From positions 1-64,000 of the forward strand of contig CAIJYD010000047.1 in the NCBI GenBank assembly GCA_903824785.1: a stretch of DNA of 64,000 nt, given 5' to 3'. The translations under genes and the position numbers were made by a program. Source of the DNA: an uncultured Bacteroidota bacterium. Lineage in GTDB: Bacteria; Bacteroidota; Bacteroidia; Bacteroidales; VadinHA17. Of the stretch, positions 18,779 through 28,573 are shown one piece after another. The first letter of the stretch is position 1. Each line of letters starts with the position of its first letter. The notes under the pieces are model-generated. The model did no database searches. It was not told the DNA's origin and saw nothing but the letters and a program-made list of their open reading frames with translations.

Positions 18779-19396
18779 TCAGTTGACGGTATTAATATAG
18801 GTTAAAATGTCATTATGAATTTTTAATATTGCCGGGATTATCATATCAGTTTCTGAGTTATAAATCACATAATCTGAAAGCTTTATCCTGGTCTCATCAT
18901 CCAGCTGATTCCTCATCCTTGCCATAACCTGTTCCCTCGAGAGACTGTTGCGGCGGATTACCCTGTTCACCCTTTCCTCCTCAGGAGCAACAACAGTAGC
19001 AGTTCTGTCAACCAGCTTTGAGCCACCGCTTTCAAACAGAATGGCTGCTTCCATAATCACATACGGCCCTGTCTGAACCTGTGCCCAGCTTCTGAAAAGG
19101 TCAAAAATTGCCGGATGAACAAGTGCATTAACCTTTTCGAGAAGATTTTTGTCATTAAAGATGAGTTTTGCAAGTTCCATTCTGTCGAGACTACCTGGCA
19201 TAAAAAGATCTTTCCCTGCTATCAAATTCAGCTTCCTGGCAATACCCTCATCATTATCCATAATTTCCCGTGCTTTCTGGTCGGCTGAAAAGACTGGTAT
19301 ACCAAGAGTTCTGAAGACCCTGCATACGGAAGTTTTACCACTTCCGATACCACCTGTTACACCAAGCTTCATTCCGGGTTTCAGATCATTTCTCAT
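18779..19396 (-). CDS. coaE: Dephospho-CoA kinase
   Basis: About 205 residues. Catalyses the last step of coenzyme A synthesis. P-loop GVTGGIGSGKTSVCR, then the SADQKAREIMD and RMRNQLDDETRIKLSDYVI signatures. I chose ATG 19396 because a good ribosome-binding site (GGAGGAG) precedes it. The open frame extends further to 19489, but that part overlaps the YbbR gene. The accepted start overlaps the YbbR 3' end by 11 bp, indicating translational coupling. Confidence 0.93.
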   Translation of the reverse strand: MRNDLKPGMKLGVTGGIGSGKTSVCRVFRTLGIPVFSADQKAREIMDNDEGIARKLNLIAGKDLFMPGSLDRMELAKLIFNDKNLLEKVNALVHPAIFDLFRSWAQVQTGPYVIMEAAILFESGGSKLVDRTATVVAPEEERVNRVIRRNSLSREQVMARMRNQLDDETRIKLSDYVIYNSETDMIIPAILKIHNDILTYINTVN

Positions 19397-19937
19397 TTTC
19401 TCCTCCGTGACGGCCAAAAATTGCTTTTTTACTTTTAACAGCCTTAATATCAGGTGTTCCTGAGGATGTTTTTGAAATAAACTTTTCAAGAGTAAAAAAT
19501 AGTGTGTCGGGTTTTATTGAAGTAATTTCACATCCCGACCTTAATCTGACAGAGAGGCTTTTCGTAAGACCTGATGTGACAATATAATAATCAAGATCTT
19601 TGCTGTCGGGTATTCTTTTGTAATTTACTTTTGAAATATCAATAATGAGTGGTGGCTTTTTGCCGGCAATTTTGAGTTTAAGAATTGAATATCCGGGGCC
19701 TTTCAGAAACAGGTTGAGCTTTAATTGCGACTCTTCCAAAATAATTTTTTCTTTTGGCAGGTTTATAAACTCAATAGGGTATTTAATATCGGCCTCAATC
19801 TCTTTACCGAGAGAGTTAAGGTACCAGAAAACAAATGAAAGAAGAAGGAAGAAAGCAAAAACAACAAAATCCCTGTTGATTATGCTTACCCCCTTCTTCG
19901 CAAGGTAATCCTTACTTATTCCATGTTTTCCCTTCAC
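19386..19937 (-). CDS. YbbR-like domain protein
   Basis: 183 residues. One N-terminal membrane helix (DFVVFAFFLLLSFVFWYLNS) followed by a region with YbbR-like beta repeats (YPIEFINLPKEKIILEES). In many bacteria YbbR proteins regulate a diadenylate cyclase (CdaR), but here no cyclase gene is adjacent. It sits in the usual Bacteroidota order yajC-YbbR-coaE. Confidence 0.75.
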   Translation of the reverse strand: MKGKHGISKDYLAKKGVSIINRDFVVFAFFLLLSFVFWYLNSLGKEIEADIKYPIEFINLPKEKIILEESQLKLNLFLKGPGYSILKLKIAGKKPPLIIDISKVNYKRIPDSKDLDYYIVTSGLTKSLSVRLRSGCEITSIKPDTLFFTLEKFISKTSSGTPDIKAVKSKKAIFGRHGGENEK

Positions 19938-19964
19938 AAAGGTAAAATGAAAAGAAGTTAATTT

Positions 19965-20288
19965 TTATTCTTCGGTTGAGGGATCCTTAAGAAGGGCGCT
20001 CTTGTCAATTTTGAGTTTAATATCGCCACCGACATCAATAGTTACATAATTGTCTTTTACTTCATATACTCTTCCGTATATTCCACCGGTAGTAATAACT
20101 TTATCACCTCTTTTCAGGGAACTTCTGTAGGTATTCATCTCTTTTTGTTTCTTCATCTGAGGTCTGATCATGAAAAAGTAGAAAACTACAAAAACAAGGA
20201 TCAGCGGAAGAAAAGTTACAAGCGGGTTAGCAGAACCGGCAGTTCCGGTTGGTTGACCCATCAAATAAAGGTAAGCGAAATTGGTCAT
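19965..20288 (-). CDS. yajC: Preprotein translocase subunit YajC
   Basis: 107 residues. A single transmembrane helix (VTFLPLILVFVVFYFFMIRPQ) is followed by the characteristic KKQKEMNTYRSSLKRGDKVIT and GGIYGRVYEVKDNYVTIDV. An accessory subunit of the SecDF complex at the Sec translocon. ATG at 20261 (MGQPTG) is an alternative start. Confidence 0.95.
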   Translation of the reverse strand: MTNFAYLYLMGQPTGTAGSANPLVTFLPLILVFVVFYFFMIRPQMKKQKEMNTYRSSLKRGDKVITTGGIYGRVYEVKDNYVTIDVGGDIKLKIDKSALLKDPSTEE

Positions 20289-20299
20289 CTTTAAAATTA

Positions 20300-20743
20300 T
20301 TAATTATTATTGGTTACTACTTCTGCAGTTATTTTTAACAATACGACGGGGATGGATGCGTTTGACTTAACTGAAATAGTTTTTGTCTGCATCCCGTTTC
20401 TTCCGGAAGTGTCAAAAACAACCTCAATAATTCCTGAACCTCCCGAAGGAACAGGTTTGGCATCATACTTTGGGACAGTACAACCGCAGCTTGTTGTGGC
20501 AGCTGCAATTACAAGATTACCTGTTCCTTTGTTTTCAAAAGTGAATACATATCCTATTTTCTCTCCTTCAGCTACTTTTCCGAAGTGGTGCTCGTATTCC
20601 CTGAATATAATCACGGCAGCACCTGTATCGCCCGGCTGAATACCGGCTGCTGAAGTGCCGTTTTTGTGGGCATTCCCGCAATTTGCTGTTATCAGAGCAG
20701 ATATAATAAGGAGTATTGGTAAATATTTTTTCTTAAAATTCAT
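20300..20743 (-). CDS. DUF1573 lipoprotein
   Basis: 147 residues. A signal peptide with a lipobox-like cysteine (ISALITANCGN) is followed by a DUF1573 domain (EHHFGKVAEGEKIGYVFTFENKG, then TTSCGCTVPKY and GIIEVVFDTSGRNG), an Ig-like fold common in Bacteroidota envelopes. Function unknown. It lies between nusB and yajC, the standard order in this phylum. Confidence 0.88.
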   Translation of the reverse strand: MNFKKKYLPILLIISALITANCGNAHKNGTSAAGIQPGDTGAAVIIFREYEHHFGKVAEGEKIGYVFTFENKGTGNLVIAAATTSCGCTVPKYDAKPVPSGGSGIIEVVFDTSGRNGMQTKTISVKSNASIPVVLLKITAEVVTNNN

Positions 20744-20754
20744 TCCAGTTATAA

Positions 20755-21723
20755 TTACGGTCTGTCATCTGTTATGGTTTCACCGACCAGCCCTCTTCCA
20801 AATTTATTAAATAATCCGCTTTCCCTTATTTCTTTGACAATATTATCAAGAATCCCGTTGACAAAGTTACTGCTTTTTGAGGTACAGTAGTATTTGGCAA
20901 TCTCGATATATTCATTAAGTGTAACCTTAACAGGTATTTCCGGAAATTCAAGTATTTCAGTTATTGCAAGTTGCATAACAAGAATATCCATCAGAGCAAT
21001 TCGTTCAACCTCCCAGTTAGTAGTGTTTTTATCAATTAGTCCGGAGTATTTTTCATTATGAACAACAGCTTTTCGAAACAGGATCTTTACAAACTCCTCA
21101 TCCTCCTCATTTTTATACAAAGGCATCAGTTCTGTTTTTTCGTCAGAATCAGGCTTAAATTTCTTTAGCGTCTTTTCAACCATTGATGCGATGTATTCCA
21201 TATCATCATTCCAGTAGATGCTTTGTTCTTCAAGATTTGACTGCAGATCTTCGGAGCCGGCAAAGAGTTCTGTTATTAGCCTTATAATATACTTTCTGTC
21301 AGTTAAATAGCTGATATTTTCAGGTTTCATATACTCCTCATAAACATCCCATGTGATCATTTTATTATAAAGAAGGCGTGGAATATGAGAAGAGTTAACC
21401 CAGGAAAGTTTTTTTGATGAGATGTATTTATTAAGGGCCAGATTATTTCTAAGCTGGGCAATAACCAGATTATCAACGAACCGTCTCTGCGGATTGAGAT
21501 CCTTATGTGTAGGAATTCTTTTCTGGAGTGCCTGATCTATTTTTTCAGAGGCAATATCGGCAACATCAAGAACAAGCAGCAACAGATAATGATAAAGATC
21601 GTAAGTCTTACCAATACTGAACATCAGTTCTGTCTCGGCCTGAGAAAGATTTTCATCCTCCCTGCGGTTAAAAGCATAAAGAGCCATTAAGGCTTTTATA
21701 CGAAGTAATCTTCTGCTTATCAT
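20755..21723 (-). CDS. nusB: Transcription antitermination factor NusB (long form)
   Basis: 322 residues. The N-terminus (SRRLLRIKALMALYAF) and the C-terminal NusB fold (LFRKAVVHNEKYSGLIDKNTTNWEVERI; PVKVTLNEYIEIAKYYCTSKSSNFVNGILDNI) are clear. The middle carries the extra helical region normal for Bacteroidota, so the protein is about twice the length of E. coli NusB. It acts with NusE in rRNA antitermination. First gene of a five-gene operon. Confidence 0.92.
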   Translation of the reverse strand: MISRRLLRIKALMALYAFNRREDENLSQAETELMFSIGKTYDLYHYLLLLVLDVADIASEKIDQALQKRIPTHKDLNPQRRFVDNLVIAQLRNNLALNKYISSKKLSWVNSSHIPRLLYNKMITWDVYEEYMKPENISYLTDRKYIIRLITELFAGSEDLQSNLEEQSIYWNDDMEYIASMVEKTLKKFKPDSDEKTELMPLYKNEEDEEFVKILFRKAVVHNEKYSGLIDKNTTNWEVERIALMDILVMQLAITEILEFPEIPVKVTLNEYIEIAKYYCTSKSSNFVNGILDNIVKEIRESGLFNKFGRGLVGETITDDRP

Positions 21724-21827
21724 TTATAAAGAACCTCGGATTTCCGGTGCAAAAATACTCTTTTTCCCGTACCCTCAAAACAACTATGAAAAATTACACA
21801 CCCAAAAGGTCAAAATTTCGGCCCGGT

Positions 21828-21857
21828 TTTGATTTGATAAAATAATTGTTACATTTG
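21828..21857 (+). promoter_or_regulatory. Bacteroidota-type promoter of the DUF3276 gene
   Basis: TTTG at 21828-21831, 18 bases, then TACATTTG at 21850-21857, a full TAnnTTTG match. The start codon is 39 bases further on. Confidence 0.6.
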
Positions 21858-21896
21858 ACAATAGAAAACAAAACCCTAACATAAACTGACTTATAA

Positions 21897-22301
21897 ATGG
21901 AAGAAGAAGCCGGAATAAAGGAAGTCATAAACGGGCTTGAAGAAAGAATCAATAAGGAAGAAATTTTCAGCAAGGTGGTACGTGCAGGAAAAAGAACTTA
22001 CTTTTTCGATGTAAAAGCAACACGCAAGGATGATTATTATCTGACTATTACCGAAAGCAAGAAACGTTTAGGCAAAGAGGGGAAAGTCTTTTATGAAAAG
22101 CATAAGATCTTCCTTTATAAAGAGGACTTTGTGAAATTCGCAGAAGGATTGAAAGAGGCTGTTTCATATATCGATAGCTGTCAGAATGAAACAACAGCTG
22201 ACCAGATATTATCGGAATCTGAATTCCATGAAGATAAAGAGATGCTTGTCTCTGCCGAATTTACAAATGTCGAGTTTGAAGATCTGGGCAAAAAGCAATA
22301 A
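21897..22301 (+). CDS. DUF3276 / PUR-alpha-like nucleic-acid-binding protein
   Basis: 134 residues. The core FSKVVRAGKRTYFFDVKATR, then DYYLTITESKKR and FLYKEDFVKFAEGL, is the PUR-like (DUF3276) domain shared by Bacteroidota and spirochaetes and related to eukaryotic PUR-alpha. It likely binds single-stranded DNA or RNA. It has its own good promoter and no operon partner beyond the downstream DUF456 gene (34 bp gap). Confidence 0.87.
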   Translation: MEEEAGIKEVINGLEERINKEEIFSKVVRAGKRTYFFDVKATRKDDYYLTITESKKRLGKEGKVFYEKHKIFLYKEDFVKFAEGLKEAVSYIDSCQNETTADQILSESEFHEDKEMLVSAEFTNVEFEDLGKKQ

Positions 22302-22335
22302 GCATTTTATTTTTCATTGTGTAGAATATTTCTAA

Positions 22336-22815
22336 ATGTCTGATTATATACTCCTTATATTAGGTATACTATTTATGATTCTGGGAATAATCGGGTGTCT
22401 GGTGCCTGTATTGCCCGGCCCTCCATTAAGTTTTCTTGGATTAATACTTATTCAGCTGACACGGTTCGCTCATTTTACTACTTCTACCTTAATTACCCTT
22501 GGAGTTATTGCGGTAGTTGTTACAATACTGGATTATATTGTACCTGTATGGGGAACAAAAAGATTCGGCGGCTCCAAATATGGGATGAGGGGAGCTACTG
22601 TTGGATTGGTTATCGGTATTTTTCTTGGTCCTATGGGTATAATATTAGGTCCGCTGATAGGAGCATTTGTAGGTGAGATGATATTCCGTGATGATATAAA
22701 ATATGCTTTAAAAGCAGGTTTCGGCAGCTTGCTGGGTTTTCTTACAGGGATAGGGCTGAAACTTGCCGCCTCTTTAATAATGACCTTTTACTTTATAAAA
22801 GAGTGGATAGCCTGA
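22336..22815 (+). CDS. DUF456 membrane protein
   Basis: 159 residues, very hydrophobic, with about four transmembrane segments. DUF456 signatures are ILGIIGCLVPVLPGPPLSFLGL near the N-terminus and GATVGLVIGIFLGPMGIILGPLIGAFVGE in two glycine-rich helices. Inner membrane; function unknown. Confidence 0.85.
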   Translation: MSDYILLILGILFMILGIIGCLVPVLPGPPLSFLGLILIQLTRFAHFTTSTLITLGVIAVVVTILDYIVPVWGTKRFGGSKYGMRGATVGLVIGIFLGPMGIILGPLIGAFVGEMIFRDDIKYALKAGFGSLLGFLTGIGLKLAASLIMTFYFIKEWIA

Positions 22816-22848
22816 GCATAAAATCCCCTGATCAATTCAACAGAAGAA

Positions 22849-23850
22849 CTATACCCCAAGTGTTGCAACCATCACTGCTTTAATAGTATGAAGACGGTTT
22901 TCGGCTTCATCAAATACTATTGAGCGCTCAGATTCAAAAACATCCTCAGTAACCTCCATTCCATCAAGTCCGAATTTCTTAAATATCTCTTCTCCAACCT
23001 TTGTCTGCCTGTTGTGAAAAGCAGGAAGACAATGAAGAAATTTCACTTTCGGATTTTGGCATTTCTTAACCACTTCGTTATTAATCTGATATGGCTTTAA
23101 AAGCTTAATCCGCTCTTCCCATACTGAATCAGGTTCACCCATAGATACCCATACATCTGTATAAAGAAAATCGACCCCTTTAACAGCCTCATCAACATTT
23201 TCGGTAATTGTGATTTTTGCACCGGTCTCTCTTGCTATTTCACGGCATTTAGCAACAAGCTCATCGGCAGGCTGGCATTCTTTCGGAGCTGCAGCCCTGA
23301 AATCCATACCCATCTTCGAGGCTCCGACCATAAGGGAATTACCCATATTATTGCGCGCATCGCCAAGGTAACAGAAAGATATTTTATTCAGAGGCTTATC
23401 GGAGTGTTCCAGCATTGTCATAAAATCAGCAAGGATCTGAGTAGGATGAAATTCGTTTGTAAGACCATTCCATACAGGGACCCCGGCATATTTCCCCAGT
23501 TCTTCAACAATATCCTGACCATATCCACGGTATTCAATTCCATCGTACATCCGGCCAAGAACCCTGGCTGTATCCTTCATAGACTCCTTTTGTCCTATCT
23601 GCGAACCGCTTGGTCCGAGATATGAGACATGCGCTCCCTGATCAAATGCCGCCACTTCAAAAGCACATCTGGTTCTTGTTGAGGCTTTTTCGAAGATCAG
23701 TGCAATGTTTTTCCCTTTCAGTCTGGGTTGTTCTGTACCTGCATATTTTGCTTTCTTCAGTTCAGCTGCCAGATCAAGAAGAAACATTATCTCTTCAGGT
23801 TTAAAGTCGAGAAGTTTAAGAAAATTCCGGTTGCGTAAATTGTATGCCAT
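22849..23850 (-). CDS. argF: Ornithine carbamoyltransferase
   Basis: 333 residues. The carbamoyl-phosphate motif STRTR (57-61), HPTQ in [10 protein letters not shown], and the ornithine-binding HCLPA in [13 protein letters not shown] identify OTC rather than aspartate or acetylornithine carbamoyltransferase. It catalyses ornithine plus carbamoyl phosphate to citrulline, or the reverse in catabolism. The carbamate kinase gene lies 141 bp upstream on the same strand, so a catabolic role (citrulline breakdown to ATP) is possible. Confidence 0.94.
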   Translation of the reverse strand: MAYNLRNRNFLKLLDFKPEEIMFLLDLAAELKKAKYAGTEQPRLKGKNIALIFEKASTRTRCAFEVAAFDQGAHVSYLGPSGSQIGQKESMKDTARVLGRMYDGIEYRGYGQDIVEELGKYAGVPVWNGLTNEFHPTQILADFMTMLEHSDKPLNKISFCYLGDARNNMGNSLMVGASKMGMDFRAAAPKECQPADELVAKCREIARETGAKITITENVDEAVKGVDFLYTDVWVSMGEPDSVWEERIKLLKPYQINNEVVKKCQNPKVKFLHCLPAFHNRQTKVGEEIFKKFGLDGMEVTEDVFESERSIVFDEAENRLHTIKAVMVATLGV

Positions 23851-23991
23851 GATGATATAATTGAAAATTTGAAAAACTTAAAATCTGATAATGAAGGTGT
23901 AAAAATAGTAAAAATTGGTCAGAAAAATTAAAGACGAAAAGTGTCAGATATCAAACTACAGGTAAGAGGGAGCCGGGCTTCAACCTAAAGA

Positions 23992-24960
23992 CTATCTCCG
24001 GTCGTCTTCATATTCCATAGTTATTTTTGAGCCATACTTTCTATCGGCAAGTTTAAATGCCTCAGTTATAACACTTTTCGATCCGCCGTTTTTAATAAAA
24101 TTAAGGCATGCCTGTATTTTGGGCTCCATACTTCCTTTTGAGAACTGACCTTCATTGAGGTATTTCAGAGTATCGGAATAATTGAGAAATTCTTTAATCT
24201 CCTGGTCCGGCTTTTTATAATTAATATAGATATAAGGAACATCCGTCAGAATATAGAACTCATCAGCCCCAATCTTTGTTGCCAGCAATGAAGAGGCCAG
24301 GTCTTTATCTATAACAGCTTCTGCCGGTCGGACATCATTTTTTTCATCGATATAAACCGGAACTCCGCCGCCCCCTGCTGCAATAACGATATTCCCCTTC
24401 CCTGCCAGCTCTCTGATAATTGAATCATTTATCACACCTTCCGGTATTGGGGAAGGAACAACACGACGGTACCCTCCGGCTATTTTTACCTCCTCTTTGA
24501 AAACCCATTTCTTTTCGAAGGAAAGAGCATCGGCCTGTTCCTTTGAATAAATTTTCCCGACCCTTTTTTGCGGATCGGTAAAAGCGGGGTCATTTATATC
24601 AACCAGCACCTGGGTAACCAGACAAATTACATTTTTATTTATTCCGTGTTTATTAAGCACATTCCGGAACATTCTCTCAATCATATAACCAATTCCACCC
24701 TGAGTATCAGCTACACATACATCAATAGGCATCTGAGAAATACCGTACAGCTGTTCCCCTGCATCATTCCGCATAAGTATATTGCCCACCTGGGGTCCAT
24801 TTCCGTGGGTTATTACCAGATCATACCCTTCATTTATCAGAAATACAAGGTTTTCCAGAGTCTCAGAGGTGTTTTGTTCCTGCTCATCAATAGTTCCGAT
24901 CTGATCGCCTCTCAGTATAGCATTTCCTCCTAAAGCAACAACAGCAAGTTTTTTTTTCAT
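23992..24960 (-). CDS. arcC: Carbamate kinase
   Basis: 322 residues from ATG 24960 (the frame opens upstream, but MKKKLAVVALGGNAI is the proper start). The amino-acid-kinase fold carries VALGGNAIL, THGNGPQVGNIL, AAGGGGVPV and DKDLASSLLA, all typical of ArcC. It makes ATP from carbamoyl phosphate and ADP. Next to argF it would complete the last two steps of an arginine-deiminase-like route; the deiminase gene (arcA) is not in the window. Confidence 0.93.
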   Translation of the reverse strand: MKKKLAVVALGGNAILRGDQIGTIDEQEQNTSETLENLVFLINEGYDLVITHGNGPQVGNILMRNDAGEQLYGISQMPIDVCVADTQGGIGYMIERMFRNVLNKHGINKNVICLVTQVLVDINDPAFTDPQKRVGKIYSKEQADALSFEKKWVFKEEVKIAGGYRRVVPSPIPEGVINDSIIRELAGKGNIVIAAGGGGVPVYIDEKNDVRPAEAVIDKDLASSLLATKIGADEFYILTDVPYIYINYKKPDQEIKEFLNYSDTLKYLNEGQFSKGSMEPKIQACLNFIKNGGSKSVITEAFKLADRKYGSKITMEYEDDRR

Positions 24961-25090
24961 AATCAATCTAAATATCAGGCAGACAAAAATCAAAAACAAA
25001 AAAAGTCAGAAAACTATCTTAAAGAAGACAAAGCTATCAAATTCATTACAATTAAAGCCATCTGTCAATCTGAAATGAGCCCCTGAAATC

Positions 25091-25108
25091 ATATGTTAAA
25101 TAACATAT
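25091..25108. promoter_or_regulatory. Palindrome in the arcC / lipoprotein divergent region
   Basis: ATATGTTA-AA-TAACATAT is a perfect 18-bp inverted repeat in the 239-bp gap between the divergent arcC and the gene at 25200. It may be a binding site for a dimeric regulator. The rest of this gap is AT-rich with no gene that I can see. Confidence 0.3.
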
Positions 25109-25199
25109 ATTCAATGATTAAACTCATAAACATCAGGAGAGTGAGTTGCAATTGCAAAAAAAACGCTACATTTACATAATTCAAAATACAAAAATATAA

Positions 25200-25886
25200 G
25201 TGAGATTCAGCTATGTGTTTTTCATTGCGGTAATCTTAGCAATGACAGGGTACTCCTGTAAGATGAAAGGGGGCAAGAATATAGATCAGGGTGAGATCCA
25301 CTATAATATTGATTATACTGGAAACTTAAGTGGCGTGCCAAAAGAGGTATTACCCAAGAGCCTGATTGTTTCATTTAAAAAGGATAAAATACTGTTTGAG
25401 ATGGTTTCCCCATTTGGTAATTCGGGAATTCTGAATCTTGCAAACCCTGACAAAAACATTTTTGATACATACTTCAGCCTTTTCACTTTGAAATATTTCT
25501 ATGCTGCTGAGCCGGGCGAGAAATTTCCGGGTTTTGAAGCAATGGATGGAATGGAAATCAAAAAAACATCAAAAACATCAGTTATCTGCGGTTTTAATTG
25601 CAAAAATGCCGAGGTTACATTTCCTGCAGACAGAGAAAAGATTGTCGATATCTGGTATACCAATGAGATAAATGTTAAAAATTCAAATGCTGCAACACCA
25701 TTCAGTCAGATTGATGGAGTATTGATGAGTTTTTTCTTTACTCTAGGCAAAACAGAACTTCATTTCAATGCAGAAACTGTTTACCAGAAAGAGATACCTG
25801 ATGAGACATTTGAGAGAAGAGACAAATTCGTAAGAGTTTCAAGGGAGGATATCAAAAAACTGATTAATAACATGATCAGCCTTTAG
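25200..25886 (+). CDS. Putative lipoprotein, DUF4412-like
   Basis: 228 residues starting at GTG 25200; no ATG is available upstream. The N-terminus FFIAVILAMTGYSC looks like a lipoprotein signal with Cys about 20. The body (EIHYNIDYTGNL, LIVSFKKDKILFEM, CGFNCKNAEVTFPADR, DIWYTNEI) resembles DUF4412-like envelope proteins that bind a hydrophobic ligand. Family membership is a guess from pattern; function unknown. Confidence 0.6.
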   Translation: MRFSYVFFIAVILAMTGYSCKMKGGKNIDQGEIHYNIDYTGNLSGVPKEVLPKSLIVSFKKDKILFEMVSPFGNSGILNLANPDKNIFDTYFSLFTLKYFYAAEPGEKFPGFEAMDGMEIKKTSKTSVICGFNCKNAEVTFPADREKIVDIWYTNEINVKNSNAATPFSQIDGVLMSFFFTLGKTELHFNAETVYQKEIPDETFERRDKFVRVSREDIKKLINNMISL

Positions 25887-25989
25887 GATCCAAAGCAAAA
25901 GGTGAAATGGTTTTCTACCAGCTGCAAAGATAAGAGGCAGCGATCTATAAACAGCATCAGCGGGAATAATCAATAATTAAGGCATAACA

Positions 25990-26019
25990 TTTGTGTAAAG
26001 CGTAAAATTATTACCTTTA
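25990..26019 (+). promoter_or_regulatory. Possible ftsK promoter
   Basis: TTTG (25990-25993), 18 bases, then TACCTTTA (26012-26019), one mismatch from TAnnTTTG. The ftsK ATG is 52 bases further on. Confidence 0.4.
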
Positions 26020-26070
26020 TGTTTCGTTATAAGAAAACGAAAAACATTTTAACAAAAATTTCAGACACGA

Positions 26071-28563
26071 ATGAGCAAAGAGAGTGAAGCTGGTGGCAAA
26101 AGCAGTACAAAAACGGCAAAAAGTCCTGATAAATCGAAATCCTTCTTTACTGATGAAAGGATCAGGTTTGCAATTGGCATACTTATTACAGGCTTTGCTT
26201 TATACCTGCTTCTGGCCTGTGTTTCATATCTCTTCTGGTGGAAAACTGATCAAAGCCTTCCTCAATCAGACATAGTTTCCGGCCCTGAGGTCGGGGTTAA
26301 GAACTGGTCGGGAAAAAGCGGACATTTCCTGGCTGAAATAATGATCAAATCAGGTTTCGGCTTTGGTGCCTTTTTTATTCCTCTGATTTTTGGAACCATT
26401 GGCTTATATCTTCTTAATTTTCCGAAAATAAAACCAGTAAAGCTCATTACAAAATTCATTTTTGCAACAATACTTGTTTCCCTTATTCTCGGCTTTGTCT
26501 TTCACTTCTCAAAAGATTACCTTGGAGGCGGACCCGGAGGGGCTCAGGGCTATTTCATTACAAACTGGATGAATGCCTTCATGGGCAAGATAGGAACAGG
26601 CGTCTTACTTGTTTTTTTAACAGTAATTTACCTTGTTTTTGCACTAAAGGTCAAGCCGGAGTCGTTCCGGATACGATTACCTGCTTTCCTGAAGATAAAA
26701 AAATCTGAAAAAAAGAGTGATCAGGTTGCTGAGGAAATTATTACTCCCCAACCTGATGGTGTTATTCCTGAAATGGAGAATGTTCCTGAGAATAACCAGA
26801 AAAACGATCCGTTCGGCTGGACTGTCAGAGATACCCGGATAATAAATGAAGCCGTGGAACCTGAAGATCCGGAGGAAGATATGGAGGAAGATCCTGAGGA
26901 CGATGAGGATGAAAAAACTAAAACTGCTTCCATAATACATGATGTTGACGATGACAGCCAGCCTGTTGTGGTTGTGACTACCGAAAGCGAGATTCCCCTG
27001 GATGTAACCCGACCAGTTGCAAGTGACAATTTAACGGAGCAGGAAGTTGAAAAATTACGGCAAAATTATGACCCCCGCCTCGATCTCTCTCGCTATAAAT
27101 TTCCACCGGTGTCCATTCTGAAAGAACACAAATCAGAAGCGGCTTTCGACAACAATGAGGTTTTTGAGAACAAGGAAAATATCATCAAGACACTTGGCGA
27201 CCATAAGATAGCTATTAAGAGTATCTCTGCCACAGTCGGGCCAACGGTTACTCTGTATGAGATTGTACCTGAAAGAGGGGTCAGGCTGGCACGGATAAAA
27301 TCGCTTGAAGATGATATAGCACTGAATCTTTCAGCGTTAGGAATCAGAATCATTGCTCCTATTCCGGGAAGAGGCACAGTAGGCATAGAGGTGCCGAATA
27401 AAAAACCCGAAATGGTTTCCATGCGGTCGCTTATCACTTCAAAAGCTTTCCAGGAGACAAAATTTGATATTGCCCTTGCTCTTGGCAGGACAATCACCAA
27501 CGAACCCTTTATCGTTGATCTTACAAAAATGCCCCATCTGCTCGTTGCCGGAGCTACCGGACAGGGTAAGTCAGTCGGCATAAACGCCATCATCACATCA
27601 ATACTTTACAAGAAACATCCTGCAGAGGTAAAGTTTGTACTTATTGATCCGAAAAGAGTAGAGTTGCCTCTGTACATGAAAATAGAGAGGCATTTCCTCG
27701 CTAAACTTCCTGACGAAGAGGATGCAATTATTACCGATACTCAGAAAGTTATCAAAACGCTTAACTCACTCTGCATCGAAATGGATAACAGGCTCGAGCT
27801 ACTCAAAGCAGCCCAGTCCCGTAATATAAAAGAGTATAATGAGAAGTTTATCTCAAGAAAACTTAATCCTGAGAAAGGTCATAAGTATCTGCCGTATATT
27901 GTTCTCATAATCGATGAGTTTGCCGATCTGATAATGACGGCAGGCAGGGAAATTGAGGGACCAATCGGGAGGCTTGCTCAACTTGCAAGAGCGATTGGAA
28001 TCCATCTGATTATCTCAACTCAAAGACCATCTGCAAACATCATCACAGGATTTATTAAAGCTAATTTCCCAACAAGAATTGCTTTCCGCGTTTTCTCATC
28101 AATCGATTCCAGAACAATTCTTGATGCAACCGGTGCTGACAGGCTTGTTGGAAGAGGCGATATGCTTGTATCATCAGGGAATGAGCCTGTAAGGGTACAG
28201 TGTGCCTTTATCGATACTCCTGAAATTGAAGAGCTGACTGACTTTATCGGATCACAAAAGGGTTATGCGGATGCAATGCATCTTCCTGAATATGTTGACG
28301 ATAGCGACCAAGGCTCTCCTGAGGTTGATCTCAGGAAAAGGGATCAGATGTTCGAAGAAGCAGCAAAACTTGTTGTTCAGCATCAGCAGGGATCCACCTC
28401 CCTTATTCAGAGAAAACTATCGATAGGATATAACAGGGCCGGAAGAATAATCGATCAGCTCGAAGCAGCCGGAGTTGTTGGCCCCTTTGAGGGAAGCAAA
28501 GCAAGAGACGTTCTCTGCTCCGACTTTATTGCTTTGGAACAGATTTTGAAGCGTCTGGAGTAA
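26071..28563 (+). CDS. ftsK: DNA translocase FtsK
   Basis: 830 residues. The N-terminal part has about four transmembrane helices (from residue about 30 to 195), then an acidic linker (EPEDPEEDMEEDPEDDEDE). The motor domain has Walker A GATGQGKS (about 494-501), Walker B LIIDEFADL and the conserved RPSANIITGFIKANFPTRIAFRV split across its core. The last ~65 residues are the winged-helix gamma domain (IQRKLSIGYNRAGRIIDQLE) that reads polar KOPS-type sequences. It pumps chromosomal DNA at the septum. lolA follows after 10 bp. Confidence 0.96.
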   Translation: MSKESEAGGKSSTKTAKSPDKSKSFFTDERIRFAIGILITGFALYLLLACVSYLFWWKTDQSLPQSDIVSGPEVGVKNWSGKSGHFLAEIMIKSGFGFGAFFIPLIFGTIGLYLLNFPKIKPVKLITKFIFATILVSLILGFVFHFSKDYLGGGPGGAQGYFITNWMNAFMGKIGTGVLLVFLTVIYLVFALKVKPESFRIRLPAFLKIKKSEKKSDQVAEEIITPQPDGVIPEMENVPENNQKNDPFGWTVRDTRIINEAVEPEDPEEDMEEDPEDDEDEKTKTASIIHDVDDDSQPVVVVTTESEIPLDVTRPVASDNLTEQEVEKLRQNYDPRLDLSRYKFPPVSILKEHKSEAAFDNNEVFENKENIIKTLGDHKIAIKSISATVGPTVTLYEIVPERGVRLARIKSLEDDIALNLSALGIRIIAPIPGRGTVGIEVPNKKPEMVSMRSLITSKAFQETKFDIALALGRTITNEPFIVDLTKMPHLLVAGATGQGKSVGINAIITSILYKKHPAEVKFVLIDPKRVELPLYMKIERHFLAKLPDEEDAIITDTQKVIKTLNSLCIEMDNRLELLKAAQSRNIKEYNEKFISRKLNPEKGHKYLPYIVLIIDEFADLIMTAGREIEGPIGRLAQLARAIGIHLIISTQRPSANIITGFIKANFPTRIAFRVFSSIDSRTILDATGADRLVGRGDMLVSSGNEPVRVQCAFIDTPEIEELTDFIGSQKGYADAMHLPEYVDDSDQGSPEVDLRKRDQMFEEAAKLVVQHQQGSTSLIQRKLSIGYNRAGRIIDQLEAAGVVGPFEGSKARDVLCSDFIALEQILKRLE

Positions 28564-28573
28564 AGATAATCAA

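Noticed and set aside
27093-27596. 167-codon minus-strand open frame inside ftsK
   Set aside because: Shadow of the conserved FtsK motor domain.
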